The notes beneath the pieces were generated by a model that saw nothing but the letters and a program-made list of their open reading frames with translations, was not told where the DNA came from and did not search any database. From an uncultured Bacilli bacterium (lineage in GTDB: Bacteria; Bacillota_I; Bacilli_A; RF39; UBA660), in the NCBI GenBank assembly GCA_910589335.1, contig CAJUTW010000001.1:8910-72909 (forward strand): a stretch of 64,000 nucleotides of DNA, written 5' to 3'. Made by a program: the position numbers and the translations under genes. Of the stretch, positions 40,770 to 49,984 are shown in pieces (within the stretch, counting starts at the first letter, position 1; every line of letters begins with the position of its first letter).

Positions 40770-41780
40770 ATGAATGTTATTGTAGCTAATACACAACAAA
40801 ATGAGTTATCTAATTTAGATATTGATATTATAAAAAGTATTTCTGGTGTGTATGAGGCAGCAGAAATCGTTGAAATGTTTAAAAGTTTTTTTTATAGTAA
40901 GATGATTTTAGATGTTACTGCTATTAAACATTATAATGATTTAAAGACTTATGAGTTATTAATTCAAGGTTTGGATCCTGAAAAAATAATTTTTTTATTA
41001 CCTGAAGGAAGTGAACTATGTACTTCAAATTTTTTATCACATCTTATATCAATTGGTATTTATAATTTTACAACTAATTTAAATGGTATAAAATTTTTAT
41101 TAAAAAAGCCTAATACATTAAAAGATGTAGAACATATTAGAAAAATGGCTGGAATGGAAAACTCTACAGAAACAGGAGCAAGTGTTGCTACTGTTACTAC
41201 AAAAGTAGAAAGTGGAACAACTGTCATTGGTGTTAGAAATGTGACAGAACATGCTGGAGCTACAACTTTCATATATATGTTAAAAAAAGAGTTAGCAATT
41301 GTTTATGGACAAGATAATGTAATTGCTATTGAAATTGATAAAAATGATTTTCAATTATTTAATGATAAACATATGGTTTCTTGTAAACAGAGTGAAATTA
41401 AAAATATGTTTCAAAAATATAGTAATGCAACAATTATTTTAGTAGATCTTAATGGAAATGTAGAAGATGCATTCTGTGGAGAAGTTTTATATTTAGTAGA
41501 GCCTAGTACTTTAAGACTTAATAAAGTAGTTAGAAGAAATCGAAATTGTTTTAGTAAATTAGTTGGTAAAAAAGTTATTTTGAATCAAAGCTTACTTTTA
41601 AATAATGATGTTTTTGATTTTGAGAGTGAAGCAGGTATTAAAGTTTTTTATAATTTGCCGCCACTTGATGAGCGAAAAAGAAATGCTATAATAAATGATT
41701 TTTTAACTAAATTAGGTTTATTTAATAAGAGTGTAAAAAACAATTCAGGAAATAAGATATTTGGATTGTTTAGACGCTAA
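40770..41780 (+). CDS. CpaE/TadZ-like protein with degenerate P-loop
   Basis: 336 residues. Residues about 1-125 look like a receiver-type fold. From about 150 a MinD/ParA-like domain begins: TTVIGVRNVTEHAGATTFIYMLKKEL. The deviant Walker A Lys-Gly-Gly-x-Gly-Lys is replaced by VTEHAGATT, so the ATP-contacting Lys residues are missing. Then VIAIEIDKNDFQLF and TIILVDLNGNVEDAF take the positions of the A' and B motifs. TadZ/CpaE proteins position the Tad machine at a cell site. Loss of the P-loop suggests a structural, non-hydrolytic role. A promoter for the secretion genes follows. Confidence 0.7.
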   Translation: MNVIVANTQQNELSNLDIDIIKSISGVYEAAEIVEMFKSFFYSKMILDVTAIKHYNDLKTYELLIQGLDPEKIIFLLPEGSELCTSNFLSHLISIGIYNFTTNLNGIKFLLKKPNTLKDVEHIRKMAGMENSTETGASVATVTTKVESGTTVIGVRNVTEHAGATTFIYMLKKELAIVYGQDNVIAIEIDKNDFQLFNDKHMVSCKQSEIKNMFQKYSNATIILVDLNGNVEDAFCGEVLYLVEPSTLRLNKVVRRNRNCFSKLVGKKVILNQSLLLNNDVFDFESEAGIKVFYNLPPLDERKRNAIINDFLTKLGLFNKSVKNNSGNKIFGLFRR

Positions 41781-41784
41781 TAAT

Positions 41785-41813
41785 TTGACAAATAATGATA
41801 TATAGTGTATTAT
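41785..41813 (+). promoter_or_regulatory. Consensus sigma-A promoter for the VirB2-like gene
   Basis: TTGACA (41785-41790) and TATTAT (41808-41813) separated by 17 bases, 25 bases before the start codon. This is the best -35 match in the locus and would drive the channel-subunit gene strongly. Confidence 0.8.
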
Positions 41814-41837
41814 GTTAGTAGTGAAGGAGAGGTTTAG

Positions 41838-42176
41838 ATGTTAGATTTAGTACAAATTGGAACAGATGCGTGTGGAGGATTATTACCTTTAGTAAAAGTA
41901 ATATATGCAGCAATCAAGTTAGTTATGGTTATAATTCCTATTGCTTTAATTATATATGGAACAATAGATTTAGGAAAAGCAGTTATTGCAAGTGATGAAA
42001 AAGAAGTTAAATCTGCTCAAAGTAGACTAATTAAACGTATGATTTACGCAGCTCTTATATTCTTTATTCCAATGTTAGTTGGTGTAGTTATGAATATCGT
42101 ATCTGCTGGTGAACAAGGAGATACTGAAAGCTGGAATAATTGTTGGCAAGCTGTAACTGGTGGAGATAGTGAATAG
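41838..42176 (+). CDS. VirB2/TrbC-like small membrane subunit
   Basis: 112 residues with two membrane helices (about 18-45 and 68-90) joined by a charged loop (DEKEVKSAQSRLIKRM) and the motif FFIPMLVG. This is the topology of type IV secretion pilin-type proteins (VirB2, TrbC). GAAGGAGAGG precedes the ATG. It is related to the next gene and to the N-terminus of the NlpC/P60 fusion at 20980. A terminator overlaps its end, so with a strong promoter and its own terminator it can be expressed at a higher level than the rest. Confidence 0.75.
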   Translation: MLDLVQIGTDACGGLLPLVKVIYAAIKLVMVIIPIALIIYGTIDLGKAVIASDEKEVKSAQSRLIKRMIYAALIFFIPMLVGVVMNIVSAGEQGDTESWNNCWQAVTGGDSE

Positions 42177-42206
42177 TAATAGTAATTATTGCTATTTTTT
42201 TTTTAT
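42172..42206 (+). terminator. Intrinsic terminator after the VirB2-like gene
   Basis: AATAGTAAT (42172-42180) pairs with ATTGCTATT (42188-42196) with one G-T pair, followed by Ts. The left arm includes the TAG stop codon. It could work as a partial terminator (attenuation) within the locus. Confidence 0.65.
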
Positions 42207-42249
42207 TTTGATATACTTATTATGTTATAATGTATGCGGAGTGTGTTTT

Positions 42250-42777
42250 ATGCGAAAAAGAATATTAGTATTATTAGTATTAATTATGTCGTTTATGTTA
42301 ATTATTCCAATAGAAGCTGATGCTCTTCCTAGTAGAGAAATTAATAATAATGAGTTATCTGAAAATGTTTTTATGTTAACTAAAATAGATAATATGAAGA
42401 AGAAAAAGAAAAAAACAGAACCAATAACTGATATTGATGATGTTGATGATTTATTGGATGATTATGATCAAGAACAGGATTGTAATGGGTCTAATTCTAT
42501 CTTTGGAGATCCTGAAGATGAGGATTCTGTAGCATGGCTTTTACAACAGGCTTTAAATTATATTAAAGTTATTGGACCAATTTTAGTTGTAATTTTAAGT
42601 AGTATAGATTTTGTTTATGTAATAGTTAAGAGTGATGATGAGGCAATGAAAAAAGCTACAAAGAAATTAACTTATAGAATTATTTTAGCTCTTCTTTTAT
42701 TCTTTATTCCTACATTAGTTCAAGTAGCATTAGATTTATTTGGAATGGCAACTGATCCTACTTGTGGTTTACATTAA
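42250..42777 (+). CDS. Secretion-signal VirB2/TrbC-like membrane protein
   Basis: 175 residues from ATG 42250, chosen because the signal peptide (MRKRILVLLVLIMSFMLIIP, ending EADA) starts there; the longer frame back to 42160 runs through the terminator. A polar, Asp-rich region with a Cys (QDCNG) precedes two membrane helices (about 105-125 and 142-165) with a charged loop (SDDEAMKKATKKLTYR) and FFIPTLVQ. It is a paralogue of the preceding gene with an added exported N-terminus. TATAAT (42226-42231) lies just upstream. Confidence 0.7.
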   Translation: MRKRILVLLVLIMSFMLIIPIEADALPSREINNNELSENVFMLTKIDNMKKKKKKTEPITDIDDVDDLLDDYDQEQDCNGSNSIFGDPEDEDSVAWLLQQALNYIKVIGPILVVILSSIDFVYVIVKSDDEAMKKATKKLTYRIILALLLFFIPTLVQVALDLFGMATDPTCGLH

Positions 42778-42796
42778 ATAAAAAGAGGTGAATTTT

Positions 42797-44953
42797 ATGG
42801 GAGATAGTAATTTAGAAGTTTCTAGTGTTACTAATGATATTATTAGAAATTTATTTTCTACATTAGATAAACCTGCTTATTGGTTATTAGGCTTAGTTTA
42901 CCAATTGTTTTTTAATGTTGCTTCTGCTGATTTGTTTAGTAATCAAACAGTAATGAATTTTTATAAAAGAATCCAATTGATTATTGGAGTTTTTATGATG
43001 TTTCAACTAGCTGTTACTATAATTAGAGGAATAGTTAATCCTGATACTTTTACGGATTCGAAAAATGGTGCAACTAATTTAATTAAGAGAGTAGCAATTT
43101 CTTTAGTTTTAATGACTCTCTTAGTTCCTATAAATATTCCGGGTGCAAAAAACGAATGGGAAAGACAGCTTAATAATCATGGGTTTTTATTTGGTGGTCT
43201 TTATTCACTACAACATAGAGTACTTAGTAATAATACATTAGGTAGACTTATACTTGGAAATGATGATTCGGCTGAATCGTTTACTGAAAGTGATTTTAAT
43301 GATGATGATAGTAGTTTAGCAAAGTCTGCTAGAATTTTTACATCGACGATTCTAAAAGGATTTTATAGAATAAATTTAATTCCTTATGAAGATCGTGTTC
43401 ATAAAAAAGGTAGAGATGACGCTACTATAAATGAAAATAGAGTATGTAAAAATATGGATGATGCAATACTAAATTCTTATACAAGACTTGATGCAGATCC
43501 TGGAGATATCATTGCTTTAGTTACATATGATTGTGAATATGAAGCAGCTGAATCTAATGCGATACAAAATGTTATTAGTTTAATTAATAAGAAATGGGCT
43601 GGTCAGATGCGATATGGATTTGCTTATATGCCTTTTATATCAGCAATTGTTGCATTTGTATTTGTATTTATTCTTCTTAATTTTACTGTTGAAGTTGCTG
43701 TTCGAGCTGTTAAATTGGCTGTATTAAGATTAATTGCTCCAATACCTATTATTTCATATATGGATCCTAAAGGAGGAAAAGATTCTGCTTTCGGTTCTTG
43801 GGTTAAAACTTTAACGACAACTTATTTAGATTTATTTATAAGATTAGCTACTGTATACTTTGTGTTATTCTTAATACAAGATATGATAGTTAATGGTATT
43901 TATATTAATCAAGGAGAAGGAATTTTAGGGGTACTGTCATTTATCTTAATTTTAATTGGTTTATTTGTTTTTGCAAAACAAGCACCTAAGTTTATTAAAC
44001 AAGTTTTAGGAATAAAAGATGAAGGTGGTAAGTTCTTAAGTGGAATTAGTGATTTAGCTGCTGCTACTTCTATTGCTGCTGGAACTGTTGGTTCTGCTCT
44101 TAATAGTTTTCGTGCTGCTAAAGAAGAAAATGATGCTTTACATGAAGGCAGTGTACTTAATGGATTTAGAAATTTTGGTTCTGCAATAGCAGGTGCTATT
44201 GGTGGTGGAGCAGCTGGTGCTAAAGCCTTTATGGGAAAAGATGCTTCTGCTCAAGCTGTTAGAGCAGCTATGGATCAAAGAAATGCTATGCGTGCAGCTC
44301 ATTCAACTGCTACAGGTAGACTTGCAAGTAATGCATATGGTTTGCTTCGAGGTGAATCTTTAGCAGCTAGAGATCAAGCTATATTAGAAGCTAATAAGGC
44401 AGCATCTACATCAATTAAAGCATTTAAAACAACAGCTGTGGAAGAGGCTATGAAAAAAGGAAGTTACGGAAACGTATCAACTGCTAATGATAGGTTTGGA
44501 AGATTAACAGGAATTAACTTTAATTATCGTCAATTGGAAGCTGCGATTAATACAAAGGATAATAGTGGTAATTTTGATTATACAGATTCTACTGGAACTG
44601 TACATCATTTGAATGCTGCATGGTTTGATTCTTCAGTTATGGCTGATATTGAAGATAGTCAAACAGCTAATTATTTAAAAAGTGATTATGATGAACATAC
44701 TGGTAAATTTGCAAATAATAAACTTAATACTGATTGGCGTAATGCTAAACATGATATGTCAGAAGCTAAAATAGATTATCGTGGAAATTATCTTGGAGAT
44801 ATTGGAGCTGGTTCAGGAGTTAATATTAATGGTGCAGATTATGCTTATAAAGATATTGGTAAGAGCATAGGTGTTGCCAATGAAAATGTTGCTAATATGA
44901 ATACAGATATGAAACATATTATGAATCGTGCTAATAGTCAAAACAAAAAATAG
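42797..44953 (+). CDS. VirB6/TrbL-like polytopic membrane protein of the type IV secretion system
   Basis: 718 residues from ATG 42797, placed by AAAGAGGTG at 42783-42791; the GTG at 42788 is inside the ribosome site. Membrane helices occur at about 25-50, 60-85, 95-115, 280-305, 312-330, 350-380 and 390-410. A helical cytosolic C-terminus (about 420-718) is rich in Ala, Gly, Asn and Asp (GAIGGGAAGAKAF), the usual tail of TrbL-type proteins in Gram-positive conjugation systems. It forms part of the inner-membrane channel. Confidence 0.85.
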   Translation: MGDSNLEVSSVTNDIIRNLFSTLDKPAYWLLGLVYQLFFNVASADLFSNQTVMNFYKRIQLIIGVFMMFQLAVTIIRGIVNPDTFTDSKNGATNLIKRVAISLVLMTLLVPINIPGAKNEWERQLNNHGFLFGGLYSLQHRVLSNNTLGRLILGNDDSAESFTESDFNDDDSSLAKSARIFTSTILKGFYRINLIPYEDRVHKKGRDDATINENRVCKNMDDAILNSYTRLDADPGDIIALVTYDCEYEAAESNAIQNVISLINKKWAGQMRYGFAYMPFISAIVAFVFVFILLNFTVEVAVRAVKLAVLRLIAPIPIISYMDPKGGKDSAFGSWVKTLTTTYLDLFIRLATVYFVLFLIQDMIVNGIYINQGEGILGVLSFILILIGLFVFAKQAPKFIKQVLGIKDEGGKFLSGISDLAAATSIAAGTVGSALNSFRAAKEENDALHEGSVLNGFRNFGSAIAGAIGGGAAGAKAFMGKDASAQAVRAAMDQRNAMRAAHSTATGRLASNAYGLLRGESLAARDQAILEANKAASTSIKAFKTTAVEEAMKKGSYGNVSTANDRFGRLTGINFNYRQLEAAINTKDNSGNFDYTDSTGTVHHLNAAWFDSSVMADIEDSQTANYLKSDYDEHTGKFANNKLNTDWRNAKHDMSEAKIDYRGNYLGDIGAGSGVNINGADYAYKDIGKSIGVANENVANMNTDMKHIMNRANSQNKK

Positions 44954-44976
44954 AATAAAGAGGAGTGTGAGATATA

Positions 44977-45288
44977 GTGAATTATTTAATTCCTGCTAAT
45001 ACGAAGAAGGGGCAATTAATATTAGGTTTATTTAGACCTTTTGATTTGGGATTGTTTGCAGGAGGAGTGTTGGTAACTGTAATATTACTAGCATTTCTTC
45101 CTTTAAATAATACGGCTGTTACTATTTTAATACTTAGTCCAGCTTTTATTACTGGTTTTTTAGTTATGCCAGTTCCTTATTATCATAATATGTTAAATAT
45201 TATAGTCGAGATGTATGAGTTTTTTACGAATCGTCAGACTTATAGATGGAAAGGTTGGTGTTATAAAAGTGTCCAAAAAAGGAAATAG
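44977..45288 (+). CDS. PrgI-family (VirB3-like) type IV secretion protein
   Basis: 103 residues from GTG 44977. Begins NYLIPANTKKGQLILGLFRPFDLGLFAGG, the PrgI family opening, with two membrane helices (about 23-45, 48-65) and ends NIIVEMYEFFTNRQTYRWKGW. PrgI/TcpE-like proteins replace VirB3 in Gram-positive systems and work next to the VirB4 ATPase. It overlaps the following gene by 20 bases, implying coupled translation. Confidence 0.88.
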   Translation: MNYLIPANTKKGQLILGLFRPFDLGLFAGGVLVTVILLAFLPLNNTAVTILILSPAFITGFLVMPVPYYHNMLNIIVEMYEFFTNRQTYRWKGWCYKSVQKRK

Positions 45289-45820
45289 TAGTGGTTTTAC
45301 TGAGGATTGGTTACCAGTTAGAGCCATTCAAAATAATATGATTATTACTCGTGATAATTTTAAAGTTAGTGGAGTAAAAATTTCTCCGCGAAATATATTT
45401 ATTTTGGATCCGCAAATGCAAAATAATATGTTAGTTGCACTTAGAAATTTTTATAATACAATTGATTATGAGTTTTGGTTAGTAGTTGCTGATAGACCAG
45501 TTGATATATCTGTATATATGTCACAGATGCAATTACTACTAAATGATACACAATCTCCTGCTGTTAGAAAGCTAATTATGCAAGATATACAAAAAGGGGA
45601 AACTTTTATTACTAATAATGTTGTTGATACTGAATATTATTTTATGTTTAAGTCAAAAGATCAAGATTTACTTATGAAGAGAGTTCGTCAAATGATTAAT
45701 GGACTTGCAACGTGTGGATTGAATGCTTCACTTATTAGTAATTCAGATTTAAGATTAGTACTTGAAAACTTCCTAAATGGAGGTACTACTACAGAGTTTG
45801 GAACGGTGATGCCAGTATGA
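45269..45820 (+). CDS. Separate VirB4 N-terminal-domain-like protein
   Basis: 183 residues from GTG 45269; I prefer this to the upstream ATG at 45215, which would overlap PrgI by 74 bases. It starts SKKGNSSGFTEDWLPVRAIQNNMIITRDNFKVSGVKIS, then ILDPQMQNN and EFWLVVADRPVDISVYMSQMQ. This resembles the beta-rich first domain of Gram-positive VirB4/TrsE-type ATPases (the DFLPI..I..G.I..KD segment) but with no ATPase core. The ATPase follows with an ATGA overlap. It looks like the VirB4 N-terminal domain encoded as its own chain. Confidence 0.65.
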   Translation: MSKKGNSSGFTEDWLPVRAIQNNMIITRDNFKVSGVKISPRNIFILDPQMQNNMLVALRNFYNTIDYEFWLVVADRPVDISVYMSQMQLLLNDTQSPAVRKLIMQDIQKGETFITNNVVDTEYYFMFKSKDQDLLMKRVRQMINGLATCGLNASLISNSDLRLVLENFLNGGTTTEFGTVMPV

Positions 45821-47607
45821 GTATAGGTTTAAGAAGTCAATTAGCTCCTAAGGGGTTACATTTTAATTCAAGTGATTTTATCATAAGTGATAAATATGCA
45901 ACAATTTTAACAGTTGTTTCTTATCCAAAATATATTATGCCAGGATATTTATCTTCTTTAACTAATATGTCAGGAATTAAGGTTGTTGTTAAACATATAC
46001 CTGTTCCTTTTCAAGAAATGGCTAAAATGTTAAATAAACAAGTTGCTGATTTAAAAGAAAAATATCAAACTGAAAGAGATCAAACTGTTCGTGAAAGAAT
46101 TAGACAGGATGCAGAAAGTTTAGAATATTTTACTTCTATGCTTGCTGGTAGTCAGGCTCGTATTTTTGATTTTCAAATGCATATTATGATTACAGCTGAT
46201 ACAAAAGAAGAACTTGAATTAAAGAAACTTAATGTTAGAAATTATTTAGATTCAATGGAGTTAAAAGCTATAGCTTTACGTTTTGAACAAGAAAAAGTAT
46301 TAAAATCTATCTTACCTATTTTTCCTGCACAAGATGTTGAACAGAGAATTGGAACACCGATTCCTTCTGTAACTATTTCAGCAATGTACCCTTTTATTTT
46401 TGATAGTATAAAAGATCCAGGACTTTCAACTTTACTTGGAGTTGACTTTTCTGGAGGAGTTATTTTATTTAATCAATTTTTATATAAAATACGTAAAGAA
46501 AATAATAGAAATAATGCTAATATGATTATTTTAGGTACATCGGGATCTGGAAAATCTACAGCAGCTAAATTAATGCTTAGAACTCATATTAGAAATGGAT
46601 GTCAAATTGTAATAATTGATCCTGAAGATGAATTTAGAGAACTTACTCGTACATTTGGTGGAGATACAGTTGATATTGGAAAGGGTGGAGAATTTGGTTT
46701 AATTAATCCACTTGAAATTGTTATTGATGCTGATGAAGAAGAAATAAAACAAGGATTAGGTTATACAGTTTTAACTAGAACTTTACAATTTTTAAAAGCA
46801 TTTATGAAGTATTATGATCCTTCTATAGAAGAAGATGTATTAACAATGTTTTCTGAAATTGTACAAGATACTTATAAAAGATTTGGAATAGATTTTAATG
46901 CTGATTTTTCAAGATATACATCAGCTGATTATCCTACTTTTAGTGATGTTTATGCAACTATAAAAGGTAGGCTTATGTCAATGACTGATCAAACACAAGA
47001 ACGTGATATTATGGAAAGACTTGAATTAAAAGTTAGACCAATTGTTAAAGAATTGAAATTCTATTTTGATGGTCATACAACAATTAGAAAAGATAGCGAT
47101 TTCATGGTTTTTAATATAAAAGAATTAATGAACAGTGACTCAACTGTTAAAAATGCTTTATTCTTTAATGTATTAAAATATGCTTGGGGTCTTTGTTTAG
47201 ATTTTAATGTTGATACAGTTTTAATGGTAGATGAGGCGCATGTTTTACTTGGAGATAATAATGCATTAGGAGCTGATTTCTTGGCTCAAGTTCAACGTCG
47301 TGCTCGTAAGTATAATACAGGTACAATAATTATTACTCAACAACCTAGTGATTTTTCTAATCAAGCTGTTATAACACAAGGAAAAGCTATTTTTGATAAT
47401 TCATCATATTATCTTGTTATGGGGCTTAAAAAACAAGCTGTTGAAGATTTATCTTTATTAATAGATTTAAATGAAAGTGAAAAAGAAAGTATTAAACGTT
47501 ATTCTCAAGGAGAGGCTTTATTCGTTTGTGGAAATAGGCGTATGAGAATTAATATTGCAGTTACTCAAGAAGAGTTAGACTCTTTTGGAGTAGGTGGAGG
47601 TTTTTAG
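45817..47607 (+). CDS. virB4: VirB4/TraE-like type IV secretion ATPase
   Basis: 596 residues. An N-terminal region (about 1-200) with VirB4-type helices, then Walker A LGTSGSGKSTAAK (about 239-251), IIDPEDEFRELTRTFGGD after the P-loop, and Walker B TVLMVDEAHVLLGD (about 466-479), followed by RRARKYNTGTIIITQQPSDF, all typical of VirB4. It powers assembly and transport in the type IV secretion system. It shares a four-base overlap with the preceding gene. Confidence 0.95.
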   Translation: MSIGLRSQLAPKGLHFNSSDFIISDKYATILTVVSYPKYIMPGYLSSLTNMSGIKVVVKHIPVPFQEMAKMLNKQVADLKEKYQTERDQTVRERIRQDAESLEYFTSMLAGSQARIFDFQMHIMITADTKEELELKKLNVRNYLDSMELKAIALRFEQEKVLKSILPIFPAQDVEQRIGTPIPSVTISAMYPFIFDSIKDPGLSTLLGVDFSGGVILFNQFLYKIRKENNRNNANMIILGTSGSGKSTAAKLMLRTHIRNGCQIVIIDPEDEFRELTRTFGGDTVDIGKGGEFGLINPLEIVIDADEEEIKQGLGYTVLTRTLQFLKAFMKYYDPSIEEDVLTMFSEIVQDTYKRFGIDFNADFSRYTSADYPTFSDVYATIKGRLMSMTDQTQERDIMERLELKVRPIVKELKFYFDGHTTIRKDSDFMVFNIKELMNSDSTVKNALFFNVLKYAWGLCLDFNVDTVLMVDEAHVLLGDNNALGADFLAQVQRRARKYNTGTIIITQQPSDFSNQAVITQGKAIFDNSSYYLVMGLKKQAVEDLSLLIDLNESEKESIKRYSQGEALFVCGNRRMRINIAVTQEELDSFGVGGGF

Positions 47608-47636
47608 AAAATAGAAAAGAAGTAAGGTGATGTAGT

Positions 47637-49976
47637 GTGCCATATCAAAGTCGAAGACAAACAAGAAAAAAAGAACAACCTGAAAATGGTGTTGAACCTG
47701 AGGTATTAAACACATCAGATGTTGATCCTGCATCACAAAAAAAGCAGGAGCGTCAAGAAGCGACTAAAAATGCATTAAAAACTGGTCTTAAAGGAGCAGG
47801 AGCTTATGTAGGTGGACCTCTTGGTGCTTATGCTGCAGATAAGTTAGCAAATTCTAAGACTGGACAAAAAGCACTTAATAAAGGTGCACAGACTCTAAAT
47901 AAGATACCTGGTATCGGAAGAATTACTAATCGAGTTAATAAAACTGGTGCAATTGATGCCACTGATAAAGGAATAGATTTATTTTCTAAATTTGGTGGAA
48001 AGAATAAAATTTCTAATAAAAATGTAGAAGTAGGAGGACAAGAGAGTAGTCTTCCTTCTTCTAGTTCAACAGGTAGCGAAGATGATAGTTCTAGTAAGCA
48101 AATAGCAGGGCTTCCTACTAAGTCTAAGATGCCATCTTTTTTAGGGGATAAAGATAAAAATAAGGATAGTGAAGCAAAAGGTACTGCGAAAGTTAATATA
48201 CAAATTTTTAAAACAGTAATCTTTGTTTTTGGTCCAATAATTGTAATAATTTTATTATTTTATATGGTAATTGCAGGAGTTGCTGGTTTATTTTCTGATT
48301 ATGAGGATGCTTTTGGAATTAGTCAAACAGTAGGGGAAGAAACAGGAGATGTATATTTTCAAGCATCTAGTGAAGAACAACAGAAATTTTTTGATAGAGT
48401 AAATAATGTAAAACTAGAGTATCAAGCTAATGGAAAAATTGTTGATCCATTAAAAATTGTTGCTGTTTATCATGTTTTATCACTTAATGGAGCAAATTTA
48501 AAATATGAAACTATGGATGATGCAGTTATTAGAAAGATTGCTGATGCAATGTTATTTGATGGAACTTCTTATAGTGAAGATACTTTTAAAGAAAATTTAA
48601 TTGCTTATATAATTCCAGAGTATTTACCTAATACTTTAGCAGGAGAGAGAGAACAACTTGCCGATGATATTTTGGATTATGTTTCTAGATATTACAATTT
48701 AATTGGAAAAGAAGAAAATTCAAGTGTTTGTGCATCGATTGGTAGTTGTGTTTATGATATTAAAGGTTTTGCTTTATCTAATAATGGAAATGTTGCTAAG
48801 GCAATGCAAATTAAAGATTTAAAGGTGCGTCTTATGGAATGTGGTGGTGGTTATGGTAGTGGAAGCTATAATACACCAATAGATCAGGATTTAGTTAATT
48901 TTGAAGATTATGTAGCAGGAGTTGCTTATGCTGAAGTTGGTCCTGATGCTCATGTTGAAGCTTTAAAAGCTCAAATGGTTGCAGCAAGAAGTTATGCTTT
49001 AGCTCGTCCTACTGCAATGGGAAATGCTTTAGGAAAAAAATTGGAACAAGAGAATGGGGAGTGGATTTTACAGATTTCTTCTTGTGTTGCTGATCAAGTA
49101 TTTTGTAATATTAATGAAGGTTGCTCTTATATGGGAGGAGGAGATGGTCAAGGGGGAGTTGTTAGAAGTGGAATAGTGCCAGGTGCTATAAGAACTAGAC
49201 CACCTCTTCCAGAAGGACATCCTCTTAGAACAGTTGCTGCTGAGACTCAAGGTGAAGTTTTGGTTAATCAACAAGGTTATGTTATATCGACAGGATTTTT
49301 AGCAACGGAACAAAGAATATTTATGGCTTTGGCTAGTCAAGGTTTAAATTATAAACAAATTTTATTGCAAGTTTACAATCAAGGTAATCGTAATTATGGA
49401 GCTTTTGATATAGCAAAAGGTAGTTGTAATAACGGAAGTTCATCTAATTGTCAATCTGATAATAATAATAATAATAATTATGCAAATTGGAAGCAATATG
49501 TAGGTCCTTGGATTAATACTCCAATAGGTACTAGTGGTAATACTATAAAAGGTATAGGATGTTTAGTTACTTCTGTTTCAATGTTAATTGCTAAAAGTGG
49601 AGTTCCTACTGTAATAAATAATTTTAATCCAGGTACTTTTGTTGAGTTTTTAAACAATAATGGTGGATTTTCTGGAGGAAACTTTAATTGGCCTGCTGCT
49701 ACAGTTGCTGCTCCAACATTTAAATATCAACGCGGTATAGATGTATTAGGATGGTCTAAAAAGGATAAACTTAATAAAATAAAAGAAATTGTTAACCAAC
49801 CTGGATTATATGCAGTTGCAGAAGTTAAGGGAGATACTGGTCAACATTGGGTAGCAATTGATTCTGTTACTGGAGATACTATTAAAATGATGGATCCTGG
49901 AAGTTCTTCATCTGATATGTGGAGTGAATATAATTGGAACAATACTTCTAGAATAGTTTATTATAAAGTTGGATAG
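47637..49976 (+). CDS. Membrane-anchored wall hydrolase: SpoIID-like domain plus papain-like (C39-type) domain
   Basis: 779 residues from GTG 47637. A charged cytosolic N-terminus (about 1-180), one membrane helix (about 195-220), then a helical region (about 230-380). A SpoIID/LytB domain follows (about 418-600): FEDYVAGVAYAEVGPDAHVEALKAQMVAARSYAL with the catalytic Glu candidate. After an Asn-rich linker comes a papain-like fold (about 620-779) with GCLVTSVSML (Cys) and HWVAIDSV (His), like peptidase C39/C70-type domains. This would cut glycan strands and peptides at the channel site, playing the part of VirB1/TcpG-like hydrolases. The SpoIID use here is unusual. Confidence 0.85.
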   Translation: MPYQSRRQTRKKEQPENGVEPEVLNTSDVDPASQKKQERQEATKNALKTGLKGAGAYVGGPLGAYAADKLANSKTGQKALNKGAQTLNKIPGIGRITNRVNKTGAIDATDKGIDLFSKFGGKNKISNKNVEVGGQESSLPSSSSTGSEDDSSSKQIAGLPTKSKMPSFLGDKDKNKDSEAKGTAKVNIQIFKTVIFVFGPIIVIILLFYMVIAGVAGLFSDYEDAFGISQTVGEETGDVYFQASSEEQQKFFDRVNNVKLEYQANGKIVDPLKIVAVYHVLSLNGANLKYETMDDAVIRKIADAMLFDGTSYSEDTFKENLIAYIIPEYLPNTLAGEREQLADDILDYVSRYYNLIGKEENSSVCASIGSCVYDIKGFALSNNGNVAKAMQIKDLKVRLMECGGGYGSGSYNTPIDQDLVNFEDYVAGVAYAEVGPDAHVEALKAQMVAARSYALARPTAMGNALGKKLEQENGEWILQISSCVADQVFCNINEGCSYMGGGDGQGGVVRSGIVPGAIRTRPPLPEGHPLRTVAAETQGEVLVNQQGYVISTGFLATEQRIFMALASQGLNYKQILLQVYNQGNRNYGAFDIAKGSCNNGSSSNCQSDNNNNNNYANWKQYVGPWINTPIGTSGNTIKGIGCLVTSVSMLIAKSGVPTVINNFNPGTFVEFLNNNGGFSGGNFNWPAATVAAPTFKYQRGIDVLGWSKKDKLNKIKEIVNQPGLYAVAEVKGDTGQHWVAIDSVTGDTIKMMDPGSSSSDMWSEYNWNNTSRIVYYKVG

Positions 49977-49984
49977 GAGAATTT

